Source: Dendrolimus kikuchii
Taxonomy: Eukaryota; Arthropoda; Insecta; Lepidoptera; Lasiocampidae
Direction of reading: 5' to 3'
Length of the DNA stretch: 64,000 nt
Assembly: GCA_019925095.2 (NCBI GenBank)
Contig: CM034401.1
Span: 17,181,338 to 17,245,337 of the forward strand
Positions 10,831 through 21,881 of this stretch are shown here, piece after piece. Numbering within the stretch: position 1 is the first letter of the stretch; each line of letters begins with the position of its first letter. Under the pieces are notes generated by a model. That model did not search any database. It had not been told where the DNA came from and worked only from the letters and a program-made list of their open reading frames with translations. Both the position numbers and the translations under genes were made by a program.

Positions 10831-10908
10831 TTTTAACTAATGTGAGAAATGTTACAATTACAACTTTCCAACGGCAAAGGAAACCATTGTGACAAATCTC
10901 CTCAATTT

Positions 10909-11219
10909 TATCCGTGCAGGAACGGAGAAAGAATACAATTTCCTGCGGCCGGGCGGCCTATCGTAAGAGGCGACAACACAACCCACAGCGAGGTAGGGCA
11001 TTTGCCCGACTGGACGGCTACCACCTCTGGTCTAAAATATGTCGCCATGGCAACCTTGAGTTGGGTTCCGACATTAGTGACCAGGTTCCAGTCTCCTTTA
11101 AGAGAGCAGCAGCGCATTTGTACCACCTTTGGTGTTACAAATGTCCATAGGGGATGGTAACCGCTTTCCATCAAGTAGGTCGTTTGCTTCTCTGCTGAAC
11201 TCCTGCAATAAAAAAAAAT
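10909..11219 (+). repeat. SINE A, near full length
   Basis: Runs from TATCCGTGCAGGAACGGAGA to TGCAATAAAAAAAAATC. Clean A-rich tail and a complete 5' terminus. Confidence 0.88.
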
Positions 11220-11624
11220 CTTTCTTATCGAGATAACTGATGTGCGAAACACGCTATGCGCTCATATATTTTTTCTTCCAATGTGCTTACATTCATATAC
11301 ATAAAACATATGCGTAATAAGCGTGTGAAGTGTTTATAATCCATTCCCTTTAAAGAAGTTTGAAGGTAGATACGATTTTTATTTTTATAAGCAAACTATC
11401 TTTTGCCCGCGGCTTAGCTCGCGTTGATAAAATATATGTATGTATAAGCGGGTATGGTATAATTCTTACAAATGTCGAAGATGAAACTAACTATTTGGGA
11501 TCAATACTCTATGTATTCTATAACCGTCACAACGTGTATGCTAAATTATGCGCCCTATTACGTAGTTAAGGCGTGAAAATGTCACAAGCAAGAATACAAA
11601 ATCACATTCGCATATACTTGTATA
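11220..11624. other. Intron 2, unassigned
   Basis: Contains a GCCCGCGGCTTAGCTCGCGT segment near 11405 that resembles Helitron 3' hairpin sequence, but no CTAG terminus could be matched to a start. The frame at 11360-11569 runs through it. Confidence 0.35.
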
Positions 11625-12764
11625 CGAGGGTGAAACAAAAAGTTTTTGGAATCAATATGAAAAAGTGGAAAAGTAAATAAAAATATTTTATTTTTCTACA
11701 TAATCTCCTTCCATAGTAATTGCATTTAGAATACCGCGTTTCTAACTTCTTTATTCCTTGCGAAAAAATTGTTTGTTGAGTCTCGAAAAACTCCTCTACG
11801 GCAGCCATAACCGCGTCATTATCGTGAAATTTAGTTTCACGAATGTCTTCTTTTGATTTTGGGAATAAGTGAAAATCACTTGAGGCTAACTCCGGAGAAT
11901 ATGGTGGGTGGTCAAGCAGATTGAAGCCAACACGGTGGGTTGCGTTGAGCGCAACTTCCGATCAGTGAGCGGGAGCGTTATCGTGAAGAAACAACACGCC
12001 CAACAACAACTTTCCACGACGTTTTTCTTTAATCGCTTCACGCACTTCCGGAATTAAATTTGCATAATCACTATCCCAAAACACTAAGGCCATAACTTTG
12101 CCAGTGGTAAGAGCAACTCGAAACTTCTTAATGGAGGGAGAAGATGGTCGTTTCCAAGACATGCTTTGTCTCTTAGTTTTAGGATCGAAATGGTGGACCA
12201 ACGTTTAATCCATGGTGACAAGGCGACGGCAAAAATTATCTGAATCACGCTGGAACATTTTGAGATCACGCTTAGAAATTTCCAAACTTCGCTTTTTGTT
12301 TTCGTTGGTTAACATTCGTGGCCCCTATCTTGCTGACACTTTTTTGAACCCCAGTTAATGAATTAAAATAGATTGAACGACACCAAAAGATATCTTTAGG
12401 ATCTCAGCTACATTTTGTATAGTTATTCTTTTGTCATCTAAAACCAGATTCTCAAACTTTTTGACATTTTCTTCCGTAACGGAGGTTGAAGGCTGCACAG
12501 AACACGGGTCACCTTTACAGCTTGATCTACCTCTTTTAAATTCAGCGACCCAGTATGAAACCATAGAATAAGGTACAGCATCGTCCCCTAATGTCTGCTG
12601 AATGTCCGAATAAAACAATTTATTACGTGAGAACAAACTGACAAAACAACTGACAGTTGGTATAAATATTGTGTGATTGGCACTATTTAATTTTAATATC
12701 GAACTTCCCCCAAAAAATATTTATATATATATGCACTTTTAAGAAATTTTTGATTCAACCTGGT
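11625..12764 (-). mobile_element. mariner-like transposon 2 (inactive)
   Basis: About 1140 bp, with the left end CGAGGGTGAAACAAAAAGTT and the right end, reverse complemented, ACCAGGTTGAATCAAAAATT. It is flanked by TA at 11623-11624 and 12765-12766. The two ends differ at several positions and by a one-base offset, so the element is older than the one at 6000-7288. Confidence 0.85.
11688..12636 (-). pseudogene. mariner-like transposase 2, D,D34D, with stops
   Basis: Recognisable from WVAEFKRGRSS through the HTH region, then TMD-stop-TLVHH (first catalytic aspartate, with a stop in the next codon), GKVMALVFWDS, FLHDNAPAH (second D) and ASSDFHLFPK (third D). Exactly 34 residues separate the last two. 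It ends at GDYVEK and TAA. In-frame stops follow SILIH, TMD and APAH. The N-terminal 30-40 residues of a normal 345-residue transposase are missing. It is a different mariner lineage from the first copy, as shown by the divergent sequence and TIRs. Confidence 0.88.
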
Positions 12765-12766
12765 TA

Positions 12767-13962
12767 TATTGGTTAGGATAACTATCGTAAAAACAATACA
12801 TTGGTATATCATCTTGTTTTCGAAATTTTATCATAGAAATAATTATGGTTTAAAAAATGAAATCAATAATCTACTTGACTCATTACAATTATGACGTCAT
12901 AATATTACAGTATACTCTTACAAAATCAAAAAGGTCTGACTTTTAGCAAAATACTAAAAATTATTTCAGTTGACATGATTAGCAAGCACTCTACATAATT
13001 ATTATCTTAATCACAATTTAAATTTCACCTTTTGCTATATATGCTATAATCTTAATGAAAGCGTGACATGTGTCACCCATCTCTGTCAGTGTCAACACAA
13101 GCTGGACCCAAGATAATCCAGGTGTGCATTGTATGACACGAGCCTCGGGCACGAGACGCTATCTGCGAGACACCTTTGGATGCGTGTGATATAATATTAA
13201 TAGCTCCTATTGTACCTTTTATACCTGTTTAATGGGGCTGCAATGTGTGAGGAAATAGCTTTTTAGGTAAAAATAGATCGCCTTTGTCGTGAAGGTGGAT
13301 GTTGATGAAAGACTTGGTTGCGGAAATCATCACTCTGTTTCACATCCATCAGTAAAATTTTGTTTTTGATTACGAAGCTGGCAAGCAGGTGGATCTTAAA
13401 TTTTTTCGAGGGGGGGGGGGGGGGCAAAAACTGAGAAATGCCGACCCCGCTCGCCTGTATAATAATTAATATCCTAACCTTAATCATCATCATCAATTCA
13501 GCCATTAGACGCCCATCAATGGACATGGCCTCCTGGAAAGAACGCCACAATGACCGGTCTAACTGCTCTTTCTGTGTTAAGCCTATTTTTTACAAATATG
13601 AAAACGTGTATTTGTCTGCTAAGTTTGAATTTGCCGACCCTGGCTTACCCTCCTTAGATCCAGGCCTGAGCCCCGGCTGACCTTAATATATTTATTTAAA
13701 AATGGAATCTTACAAACTACTTATACAATGATGTGAATGTTGGAGAGCACGTAAACTGTATATATAAATTGGACATAAAGTAAAACTTGAATTTATTTTA
13801 CAATGATACAATACATGTAAGGAAAAGATATAAGAATGAAAAAATCATTTACCCCCTCCCCCATTAACCCCCCACCCCCCTTTAGATCCGGGCCTAGGCT
13901 CATCTAACTGAACTAAAATTTCTTTGGTACTGGTGATAGATTCATGTTGGAAGTAAATCTGT
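12767..13962. other. Intron 2 unassigned, with a G15 run
   Basis: Includes an uninterrupted run of 15 G at 13410-13424. A decayed repeat piece at about 13480-13545 (ATCATCATCATCAATTCAGC, then CAATGGACATGGCCTCCTGG) resembles the family at 54505 and 62228. TTTAGATCCGGGCCTAGGC at 13880 and a related TTAGATCCAGGCCTGAGCC at 13655 form a small local duplication. No gene. Confidence 0.4.
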
Positions 13963-14062
13963 ACGGTCTTATTCATAGACAGTTAAGAGTAAGTTTCAAC
14001 GCTTCTTTATGGTTATAAAGAAGTGTTCAAACTTACTCTAACTCTTTATGAATAAGATCGTT
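13963..14062. repeat. Imperfect palindrome, about 48-bp arms
   Basis: The left arm (GTCTTATTCATAGACAGTTA, AGAGTAAGTTTCAACGCTTC, TTTAT) and the reverse complement of the right arm match at most positions around a 4-base centre GGTT (14011-14014). Likely a foldback MITE remnant. No target duplication was resolved. Confidence 0.7.
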
Positions 14063-15477
14063 AGTATTTTGGTAAGTTTTAGAATTTGACAGTGTTAACG
14101 TTCTATAATAGTTGCTTTTACCTGAATCGTATCATTGTAAAATAAATACATTCATTTTTATTAACAAACGAATATCCGCAAAAGCTCACTTCCACATATT
14201 ATAGCTATATTTTGAGACTAATAAATTGTTCACATACATTCAGCATTATACGTTGGTTTCATGTAGCTAGCTAATAGTAGTTGATTTTAATTAACGAATT
14301 AATACTGTTTAAATGAATCCCGATATTGGTTCATTGCTCTATAGAAATGGTATACGATCACCAAATACGTGATTAAGCTTGATGGCTGTATTCATACGAG
14401 ACCGTTTACCGCATTAGGTATTCTATTCAGTGTCGATTTTCATATTGGTGCTATTGAAGGTTTTGTGCAATTTGTCCCACAATTTTCGAAGAGAATTCAA
14501 TCCTATGGATTCGAATACAGTTTTCAAGGTTCTGGGGCCATTTTTGCAAATATGGAAGCCTGTATAATGTATTAATTAGGTATAATTATCCTGAAGTGTC
14601 CCCGTTTCACGCGATAAATCCCTATTCTCAGTACCACTTATAAAAACTAACTATACTAAAAACACGTTTTTATACCGCATTTGTCAGCAATACAATGCAC
14701 TATTTACTAGTATTGATCCTTTCATAGGTAACTTATATCGATTTAAAACCCAAATTATAAAATGTTGTAATTTAGAATGATCCAAGGACTTACATTTTTT
14801 AGAATAATTACATATTTTTTTAGTTTCCTTTTATATCTCTATTTTATTAGTAGTTATTGTGATGACATTTTTTTTGTTTTTGTTCAATATTGATCTCATG
14901 TAAATTAAATAGACATTTTATGTAATTTCCGTATTATTTTAATATTGTTTTTTTCTGTAATTAACTGTTTGAGTCAATTTTTATTATTTTTTGGTGAAAA
15001 CTTGATTGGTATATATATTAATTTTGTGTTTTATATTTAAGAATATTAATTATTGTATGTTTCCCAAATAAATTAAATAAATAAATAATTTTAATAAAAT
15101 AAAAGTATATTTATATTCAAGACGGTCAGTTTATGTAGAAGTGAATAAATATAATTTATTTTATTGTACAATAATGTAACATAAAATAAAGAACATCAAT
15201 ATTCAAATTTAGCAGAAGGTTAAGAACGACAACCAAAGTACCGAGTTTATGTATCTACTTAATTACAGAACGTTATATCAATATTTAGACGTCAAAAGTT
15301 CAAACATGTTTCAAGTTTCATATCTAAAATTAAAAGTGTACATGAATATATGAAACAAACTCTCAAAGACGCTTAAATCTTTAATTGACTTCTGTGAAAC
15401 ATCTACCTAATAACAAATGAGTTAATTTAAGTGATGTGTTTTGCGGGAACAGAACGGGCTTGTTTCAAATAAGTTAT
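14063..15477. other. Intron 2, AT-rich, unassigned
   Basis: Very AT-rich, with A/T homopolymers and an AAATAAATAAATAAT run near 15080. No supported gene or repeat. Confidence 0.4.
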
Positions 15478-15814
15478 TTTTATCCGTGCAGGAACGGAGA
15501 AAGAATACAATTTCCTGCGGCCGGGCGGCCTGTCGTAAAAGGCGACTTAACAACCCACAGCCAGGTGGTAGGGCATTTGCCCGACTGGATGGCTACCACC
15601 CCTGGTCTAAAGTATGTCGCCATAACAACCTTGAGTTGTATTCCGGCATTAGTGACCAGGGTCCAGTCTCCCTTAAGAGAGCAGCAGCGCATTTGTAGCA
15701 ACTTTGGTATTGCAAATGTCCATAGGCGATGGTAACCGCTTTCCATCAAGTGGGCCGTCTGCCTGTCTGCTGATCTCCTGCAATAAAAAAAATAAAAAAT
15801 AAAAATAAAAAAAA
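15478..15814 (+). repeat. SINE A, full length with A-rich tail
   Basis: TTATCCGTGCAGGAACGGAG to TCTCCTGCAATAAAAAAAAT, followed by about 30 more A-rich bases. It is one of the best-preserved copies, very similar to 36430-36743, with which it shares ATTTGTAGCAACTTTGGTAT. Confidence 0.9.
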
Positions 15815-16039
15815 GTTAAAAGAGCTGGTAATTTAAACTCGTGAAACAATTATGTCGGATACGACCTCATTTTAATTAATGTTTAAAATGTTCTTGTCAT
15901 TGTGGTCATACACGTCTGATTTAATATAAGTCGATATAACACAAAATATAACACCGATATGATTTTTCAATATATAAATAGTGCAACTTAAAGCTGATTA
16001 TATACACTGACAAGAAAAAACAGTGGAGATATTACTGTA

Positions 16040-16342
16040 TAATAATAACAGCCCATAAATGTCCCACTGCTGGGCTCGGGCCTCCCATTATAGGGGAATG
16101 GATAGTATGTATACCCGTCACTCTTGTCCAAGGCGGCTTGGCAGGTTTGACACATCGGTTATCACGATGTGCAGGTTGCATCACGGTGTTTTCCTTTACC
16201 GTTGTTAGCACGTGGTAATTGTGAAAATATACACATTAGGTCAGAAATCTGCGTAAGTGGTGCATGCGTTCCGACCAGGATCGAACCGGCGCCTTTTGAG
16301 TTTGGGACGCGTGCACTAGCCATTACGCTACCACGACTTTAG
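16040..16342 (-). repeat. tRNA-derived SINE (full length)
   Basis: On the minus strand the element starts AAGTCGTGGTAGCGTAATGG, with the A box TAGCGTAATGG followed by the B box GGTTCGATCC at about tRNA spacing (internal RNA polymerase III promoter). It then has a non-tRNA body and ends in GGGCTGTTATTATTATA. The same element is at 61692-61979. It is not a functional tRNA gene: no acceptor-stem pairing or complete cloverleaf is apparent. Confidence 0.85.
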
Positions 16343-17572
16343 ACAGACAGATATTACAGTAAAAGTTTTAACATCGCAATATTTTTGCTTAGTTGTAAGC
16401 GTGTTGTATTTGAGCTTTTGTAAAAAAAAAATGGTGGCGATCTTTAAGTAAAACAACAAAATAATTATGTAAATGTAATTAAACAAATTCAAATCTCTTA
16501 TATTCATTTTTATTTTCGTGATTTCAAATATTGTGTAGTGTAGTAGTAGAACAAGGACTGCGTTTTTGACAAAAAGACTAGACCTTAAAAAGAGCAGCTC
16601 TTTTAATTCGTGTCACACAGAACGTAAATGAGCTAGCTCCCTTGTAAATGGTTCATCACTATTAGGAAACGATGAAAGTAAGAACTTTATAACGATAACA
16701 TTATTATTTCCTCTGACGTTCGAGGTAATTAATCTTTCACAAGAACTAGCGGGAGCAAAAGTTAAGCGCCGCTCACTCCGGTACATCTTGTTAGTGATTT
16801 ATGAAAACGTGTACTTTTATGGCTTAGCTTCTATTATTTATTCATGGTTCCTTTCAATAACAGGGAAATTTCTTCGTACAAAAGTTTATGTAGGCGTTCA
16901 GGTGTTTGTTAACTTTCTCCAGTATGTACATACGTTTATTATCCGTTTATTTTGCGTTGAGCAAAGTTTGGTAGGTTTGTTGTATATACTTCGAATGTTG
17001 AAGACAAAGTGAACCTATTATCATGTTAAGATAATGTCAAGGAGTTGAGCTTGTCAAATTTAGCAAACATTATTTAGAATCAGCTTAATAATATTAAAGT
17101 ACAGTCGACTTGCAGTAATCGGGGCCTCAGCTCATTAGGTGCCACCTGTATACGACATGCTAATTTTGTACATATTTACGTACTGTAAAGCGTCGCCAAT
17201 GCATGTAGCGTGTGTTGTAGTGGTGTAGTGTGTGTTTATTGAAATATATTAGTTTAAAATCATCTCTGGAATTTTTCACGTATCTACCTATCATGTCCCA
17301 CAATACAGTGTTAATCATAGACCCACACTATAGCGATTCGGAAGCTGCACAAAATCCAGCATTTAAATTGAATTTATTTCGATGGAGGTGGCGGCGTTTT
17401 ATAATAAGGCGCAAGTATACATTTTATAGGTTATTATATTCACATTATAGTTCAACTATTATAGTAAAGAGTAATGCAACTTAGCATAGAGAATTTTGAA
17501 AATTAAATATCAGATGGTGTCAAGTGCGGGGAAATTCTAAAATTCTACAACGCCCTGCAAATTATACGTCGG
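16343..17572. other. Intron 2, unassigned
   Basis: No supported feature. The frames at 16788-17012 and 17230-17484 begin and end without splice signals and show no known domain. Confidence 0.4.
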
Positions 17573-17746
17573 ATTGCCGCTAGGGATTGCAATCTGCAAA
17601 ACTGGGTCCGGTGATACGGCGGATCCGGCATCAATATGTACATACCGGATCCGGTACAAACATAACGGTGACCGGATCCGGTGACAATCCGCAACGCGCG
17701 ATTAGTTTGGCAAAATAATCGCGCGTTGCACGAATAGATACTTTAA

Positions 17747-17911
17747 ATGCATGGTGCTTGTGCGTGCGAGTCGTTTGACGCTGATAATGCATTTACTATA
17801 CCAAAGAAAAAAAAACATGTCACTATAACTGAAAAATTCTTGGAAAGAATTAACCAAGATAATATCTCTAACGATAATGTGGAACTCGTGGAAGAAATAA
17901 GAAGAACTTAG
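17747..17911 (+). CDS. Small ORF at 5' side of hAT element
   Basis: ATG at 17747, 54 codons, TAG at 17909-17911. The translation starts MHGACACESFDADNAF and contains a lysine run (PKKKKHVTITEKF). It sits where a hAT transposase would begin and may be the N-terminal remnant of the parental transposase. No BED zinc-finger residues pattern is visible. Function unknown. Confidence 0.4.
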   Translation: MHGACACESFDADNAFTIPKKKKHVTITEKFLERINQDNISNDNVELVEEIRRT

Positions 17912-18009
17912 ATTCACCATTACTGAAAAAAGACTTGACATTATAGGCAGAATTACAATTACAGGTCCAGCAAAAAGTAGCGTCTTACACAATACTAACT
18001 TTAAAAAAT

Positions 18010-18264
18010 ATTTTGTTTGATAAAATACTAAAGAAGGAAGTGAGGGCATTTGAGAGTGAAGGAGTTCGAGGAGAATACTTGTCTACTATTCATGATTATT
18101 TGCTGACAATTAAGCCGATAAGTATAGAAGCAGAGAGAGCCTTCTCGGCCGCAGGCTATATTTGTAGCTCTATTAGAAGTCGATTGGTAGATGAGACAAT
18201 CAAAACAATTTGTTTCCTAAGATTGTTTTTCAAAGCAAAAATTGATGGTTTGTTTAAACACTAA
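18010..18264 (+). pseudogene. hAT transposase C-terminal dimerisation domain remnant
   Basis: About 83 codons ending in TAA at 18262. The segment IKPISIEAERAFSAAGYICS and SIRSRL followed by TICFLRLFF is the conserved hAT C-terminal dimerisation motif (xxSxxAERxFSxxGxxxxxxRxxLxxxxxxxLxxL). The RNase-H-like catalytic core is deleted. The listed start is not an ATG, so translation would need splicing to the upstream 54-codon ORF or would not occur. Confidence 0.85.
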
Positions 18265-19089
18265 AGAGTATAAATATTATCAACAATAATTATTGTGATT
18301 GATGTGCTATTCATTTAATAGATTCGGTAGTCTGTCATATATAAGAATAAAACTGAGTAGCATTCTAAAATAGGTACCTAATTATTGATATTATTGTGAT
18401 CGCAATTTAAATTAATTAATTTAATATGTTATGTTTAATTTTATAATTTTGATTTTTACTTTATCTTTAAAATCTAAGAACACTGAACCACAAGTTACAT
18501 TACATTAAAGATAAAGACACTGTTTTTCTTTTGAGATTTTATTTAGTTTGACTTTTTATAATAATTTGTGATTTTGTTTGTTCTGACACCAAGAATTTCA
18601 TTGTTTTTTCTTTTTAAAATTAGTCATAATAAAGTCGATTTCGTATATGTATCGCTTTATTTTTACACTTCATTAACGCCCACGTTGGAACCAAAAAGGA
18701 AAGTAAAGTTATCCAGGCCAAATTAATCCGCCCGGAGCCGGCCGGACCCGGGCGGATTAACATGAATCTGGTCCGGATTCGGCCGGATTGCAATCCCTAA
18801 TCGCCGCAGATTGACGATATATAGAATTATATCTTTATCTTGTGATTTTAGAGAATGTCAATTGGCTCAAGTGACATTTAGATATTTAGGTATTCCTTAC
18901 TAAGCAGTAATTAATTTGTATATCTGTTGTTTGACTTCGTTTATAATAGTGCTTCGCTTGTAATAGTCATCTCAGTATCCATATAAGTTAGAAATTTTAA
19001 AAATTATAAAAAGTGATGAACGTGCACTGTTTTTGTCCTTTGGGTACAGGACCACACAAGAAGCATTCAATTGGAAATACTCCATATTT

Positions 19090-19397
19090 TTATTACTTGC
19101 AACATGTCGTCAAACGGCTAAGACGGCCCGGCCCACCAGATTAAAAGTTACCATCGACCATGAGCCTACAAACGTTTACAACACCAGAGCGTTGCCGACG
19201 AATTAAGGGGAGTTTTACCTGGCTACTGGTGTAGGAAAATAACACAATGTTGTTGTAACAGCATACTCTGAACCAGGGGTGGTAGCCATCCAGACGGAAA
19301 ATTGCACTACCAGCTAGCAGTGAGTTGTTTTGTAGCCTCTTACGAAAGGCCGCCTGGCATCAGTAATTAGTGCTCTTTCTCCGATTCCACACGGTTG
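19090..19397 (-). repeat. SINE A / LINE-tail chimera, old copy
   Basis: The 3' side carries CAGAGCGTTGCCGACGAATT (LINE-tail type) whereas the 5' half is SINE A (GGGGTGGTAGCCATCCAGAC ... CTCTTTCTCCGATTCC). Strongly diverged. This intermediate form links the two repeat ends. Confidence 0.65.
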
Positions 19398-20263
19398 AAA
19401 TATCTGAAAACAATTACTATTTATATTAAATCTAATTTTGATAAAGCTCTTCTTAATCAAAACATTGTATGTATGTATGTAAAAAGCAAACAGTCATAAT
19501 CACAGTACAATACCTCATTCAAACAAAGGACCGAAATTAATAAATCAAACCTAAATGTGATTAATAGACTCTGGGTTCAATTGCCTGAAACATATTTGCT
19601 AACATTTGCAATACAATACGCCGTCCGGGCGTTTAATAAAGGACGTAGCGACAATGGAGAGGGGACACAAAAAATCAGGCAAGTGCTTGTATGGTCTGAA
19701 AAATACATTTAAGTAAACGTATGTACCCTCTGGCGACCGGCCCCCCGTGACCTCATTTGCTTAGAGGAGATGGATGAAGGGAGCTCGCATACGTCCCAAA
19801 GCTGTAAAGGGACCAACAGAAGCCACTGATGGCCAACTAAAGCCAGAGGTGGCCATCGGACGCCACCGATTGGCCAACCAAGCCGCTGATGGAGCCTATG
19901 CGAAGTCCGCGAAGGCCATCAGAAGGCATGATATAAAGGCTAATTTACATTGATCTATCGACTTCAAACGGCGTCAGTGCAGGCGCCGATTACTGACTTC
20001 TACCATTTACGTGAAGCCAATAAATAGCCATTTATTTACACAACGCCAGTATGATGCCAGCACTGGCTTCCTTAAAATTTGAAGTCAGAAGCTGGATCAA
20101 AGTAAATCAGCTTTGACGATACCTTATTTTTACCTGTATTTCAAGCCTCATGTACATTAATTTAACGGTCTGTTCTGGTGTCAAATGTGTCGTAGACCCA
20201 GAGCCACTCACACTTTTCTTTAAAGTCCACTCTAATCTCTGCCTCTGTACGTTTTGTTCACAA
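19398..20263. other. Intron 2, G+C-richer unassigned block
   Basis: 19730-19935 is unusually G+C-rich (GCCACCGATTGGCCAACC and a variant repeat of GCCACTGATGGCCAAC). It is followed by GATATAAAGG at 19930 and AATAAATAGCC at 20019. That order resembles an LTR (U3-TATA-polyA signal), but no TG...CA ends or target duplication were found. Confidence 0.35.
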
Positions 20264-20720
20264 AAGCCTCTAAGGTTAAACTAGCATAATATTTTCTTAA
20301 GTTTTCGCGACTTGTATACATAATAAAACTACGATTTAACGGTTTTAAGCGCGGTAATTTTATTTGATTTTGGTTTTTTCGACGTTTCGGCCACTTTTCA
20401 GTGGCCGTGATCATGGATGACAAAGATGTCAAGTGTCAACGAGTATTGTTAAAGTTTTATTTAGCCTACCGCCAACTTGTTCATTTTAATTATTTAGTTT
20501 TAATTTTGTTTATGGTTATTATTTACTCTATGGGAGCCTAATCTAATTGACTACCGCTTCGCAACATGTTATGGCTTGAAGAGAAGAAGCGGCGCAAGAA
20601 ACTCTTCAGCAAACATGCCTAGCTCTAATAATTTTATATAATATTAAAATGGGTGGAAGGAAAAATAAAAGTAATTAATTATCAGTCAAGTTGGTTTGTG
20701 TTCCGTTGTACGCAGAAAGA
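20264..20720. repeat. Repeat family E, copy 1
   Basis: From TTTTCTTAAGTTTTCGCGAC through the hairpin GGCCACTTTTCAGTGGCC to CTTCGCAACATGTTATGGCT, GAAGAGAAGAAGCGGCGCAA and TTGGTTTGTGTTCC. The second copy lies at 21882-22521, so the limits come from their comparison. Partial copies are at 46731-46850 and 50239-50378. Confidence 0.8.
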
Positions 20721-20915
20721 GCTCACAGTGTCTTGAGGTCTGGCAGCTGGTTTTTGCTGGGTTTGGGTCTTAATAGTTTTGATGATTGGATCCCAAAAAG
20801 CTTTACAATTTATTAATACCGGACTCAACTGTGACAGGATGAGTCTGGTGTTCGCTTAGCCTTTGAGGCTTACACGAGATAAGCTTGCCGGTGCAAGGCC
20901 GAGCTTTTTTTTATT

Positions 20916-21148
20916 TATTTTTTATTGCAGGAGTTCAGCAGATAGGCAGACGGCCCACTTGATGGGTAGCGGTTACCATCGCCTATGGACATTTGCAACA
21001 CCAAAGGTGCTACAAATGTGCTGTTGCTCTCTTAAGGGAGACTGGAACCTGGTCACTGATGCCGGAACACAACTCAAGGTTGTTATGGCGACATATTTTA
21101 GACTAGGGGTGGTAGCCATCCAGTCGGGCAAATGCCCTACCACCTGGC
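20916..21148 (-). repeat. SINE A, 5'-truncated
   Basis: T-rich start, then TTGCAGGAGTTCAGCAGATA through TCGGGCAAATGCCCTACCAC. The 5' terminus (gene-distal end) is missing. It lies 370 bp upstream of dpr exon 3. Confidence 0.85.
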
Positions 21149-21199
21149 TTCATTTTATACAGGAAATTTTTTTAAAGACATCCTAAAAGACAAAAATTA

Positions 21200-21300
21200 A
21201 TTCAACTACTTTATACATACTACTTCGCAAGGTTATTATTGTAAGGAGAACAAGCGGCAAGAAACTCCTCAGCAATACACCTAGCTCAATGATTACCTAA
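21200..21300. repeat. Repeat family E, small fragment
   Basis: ACTTCGCAAGGTTATTATTG followed by AAGCGGCAAGAAACTCCTCA and ACACCTAGCTC matches the central-right part of family E. Confidence 0.55.
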
Positions 21301-21521
21301 GAAAGAGATAGAAAGAAATTAATGGTTATCAAAGAGAAAAAAATTGTCTCTGTCTTTTTTATTATGTTTTACTAGAATCTATAGGGCTGTAGCTAACTCA
21401 ACTACAAAAAAAAAAATAGAATTCAAATAAAGATAAAAGAATCGGATCTATTTTGAATCGTGAAAAGCTGAGCATCATATGTAATAATGTCGTTATCTAA
21501 TTCATTTTCTTTTGTCCACAG

Positions 21522-21690
21522 ACGATAAATTTTGACTCCACCCGCGGTGGGATATCCCTGGTGACTGAAAAGGGTATACACAGTAGTAGTAGACTGTTAG
21601 TTCAGTCTGCGCGGACTTCCGACGCAGGCTCATACCAGTGCGTGCCTGACAACGCCCAATCTGCGGCAGCGAGGGTCCATGTACTTACTG
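21522..21690 (+). CDS. Dpr-like Ig2 second-half exon
   Basis: Acceptor TTTGTCCACAG ending at 21521, donor GTAAGA at 21691. It reads TINFDSTRGGISLVTEKG, followed by a strand ending RLLVQSA, then RTSDAGSYQCVPDNAQ (distal Ig2 cysteine in the D-x-G-x-Y-x-C motif) and VHVLT. It enters in phase 0 and leaves in phase 1. The EKG segment and the VHVL ending match the Dpr family, whose members continue with GE(H/S)PAAM, exactly what the next exon supplies. Confidence 0.93.
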
Positions 21691-21881
21691 GTAAGAAGCC
21701 TGTTTTTATTTTATATTTATAAAAAAAGGATTACAATTATTTTTATAACAAGTCATAGTTCAAATAAACTGATAATCTACACTTATATTTTTTTTATATT
21801 GCGTGAGTTCAGCAGACAAGCAGACGGTCCACCTAATGGAAAACGGTTACCATCACCTATGGACATTTGAAACACCAAAGG

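Larger units (their letters stand above)
17573..18807 (+). mobile_element. hAT element, deletion derivative, with 8-bp target duplication
   Basis: The element is 17581-18799. The terminal inverted repeat TAGGGATTGCAATC at the left is matched exactly by the complement of GATTGCAATCCCTA at the right. The flanks ATTGCCGC (17573-17580) and ATCGCCGC (18800-18807) form an 8-bp target duplication with one difference. The subterminal regions carry repeated GGATCCGG/GGTCCGG-like motifs at both ends, typical transposase-binding clusters. At about 1.2 kb it is too short for a complete hAT transposase. Confidence 0.9.

Noticed and set aside
16260..16342. tRNA gene on the minus strand.
   Set aside because: A and B boxes are present, but no closing acceptor stem is seen and the same segment continues into a 300-bp repeat found again at 61692. 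It is a SINE head.
19620..20110. Second solo LTR (TATA box near 19932, AATAAA near 20019).
   Set aside because: No TG...CA termini, duplication or partner could be defined; kept only as an unassigned G+C-richer block.
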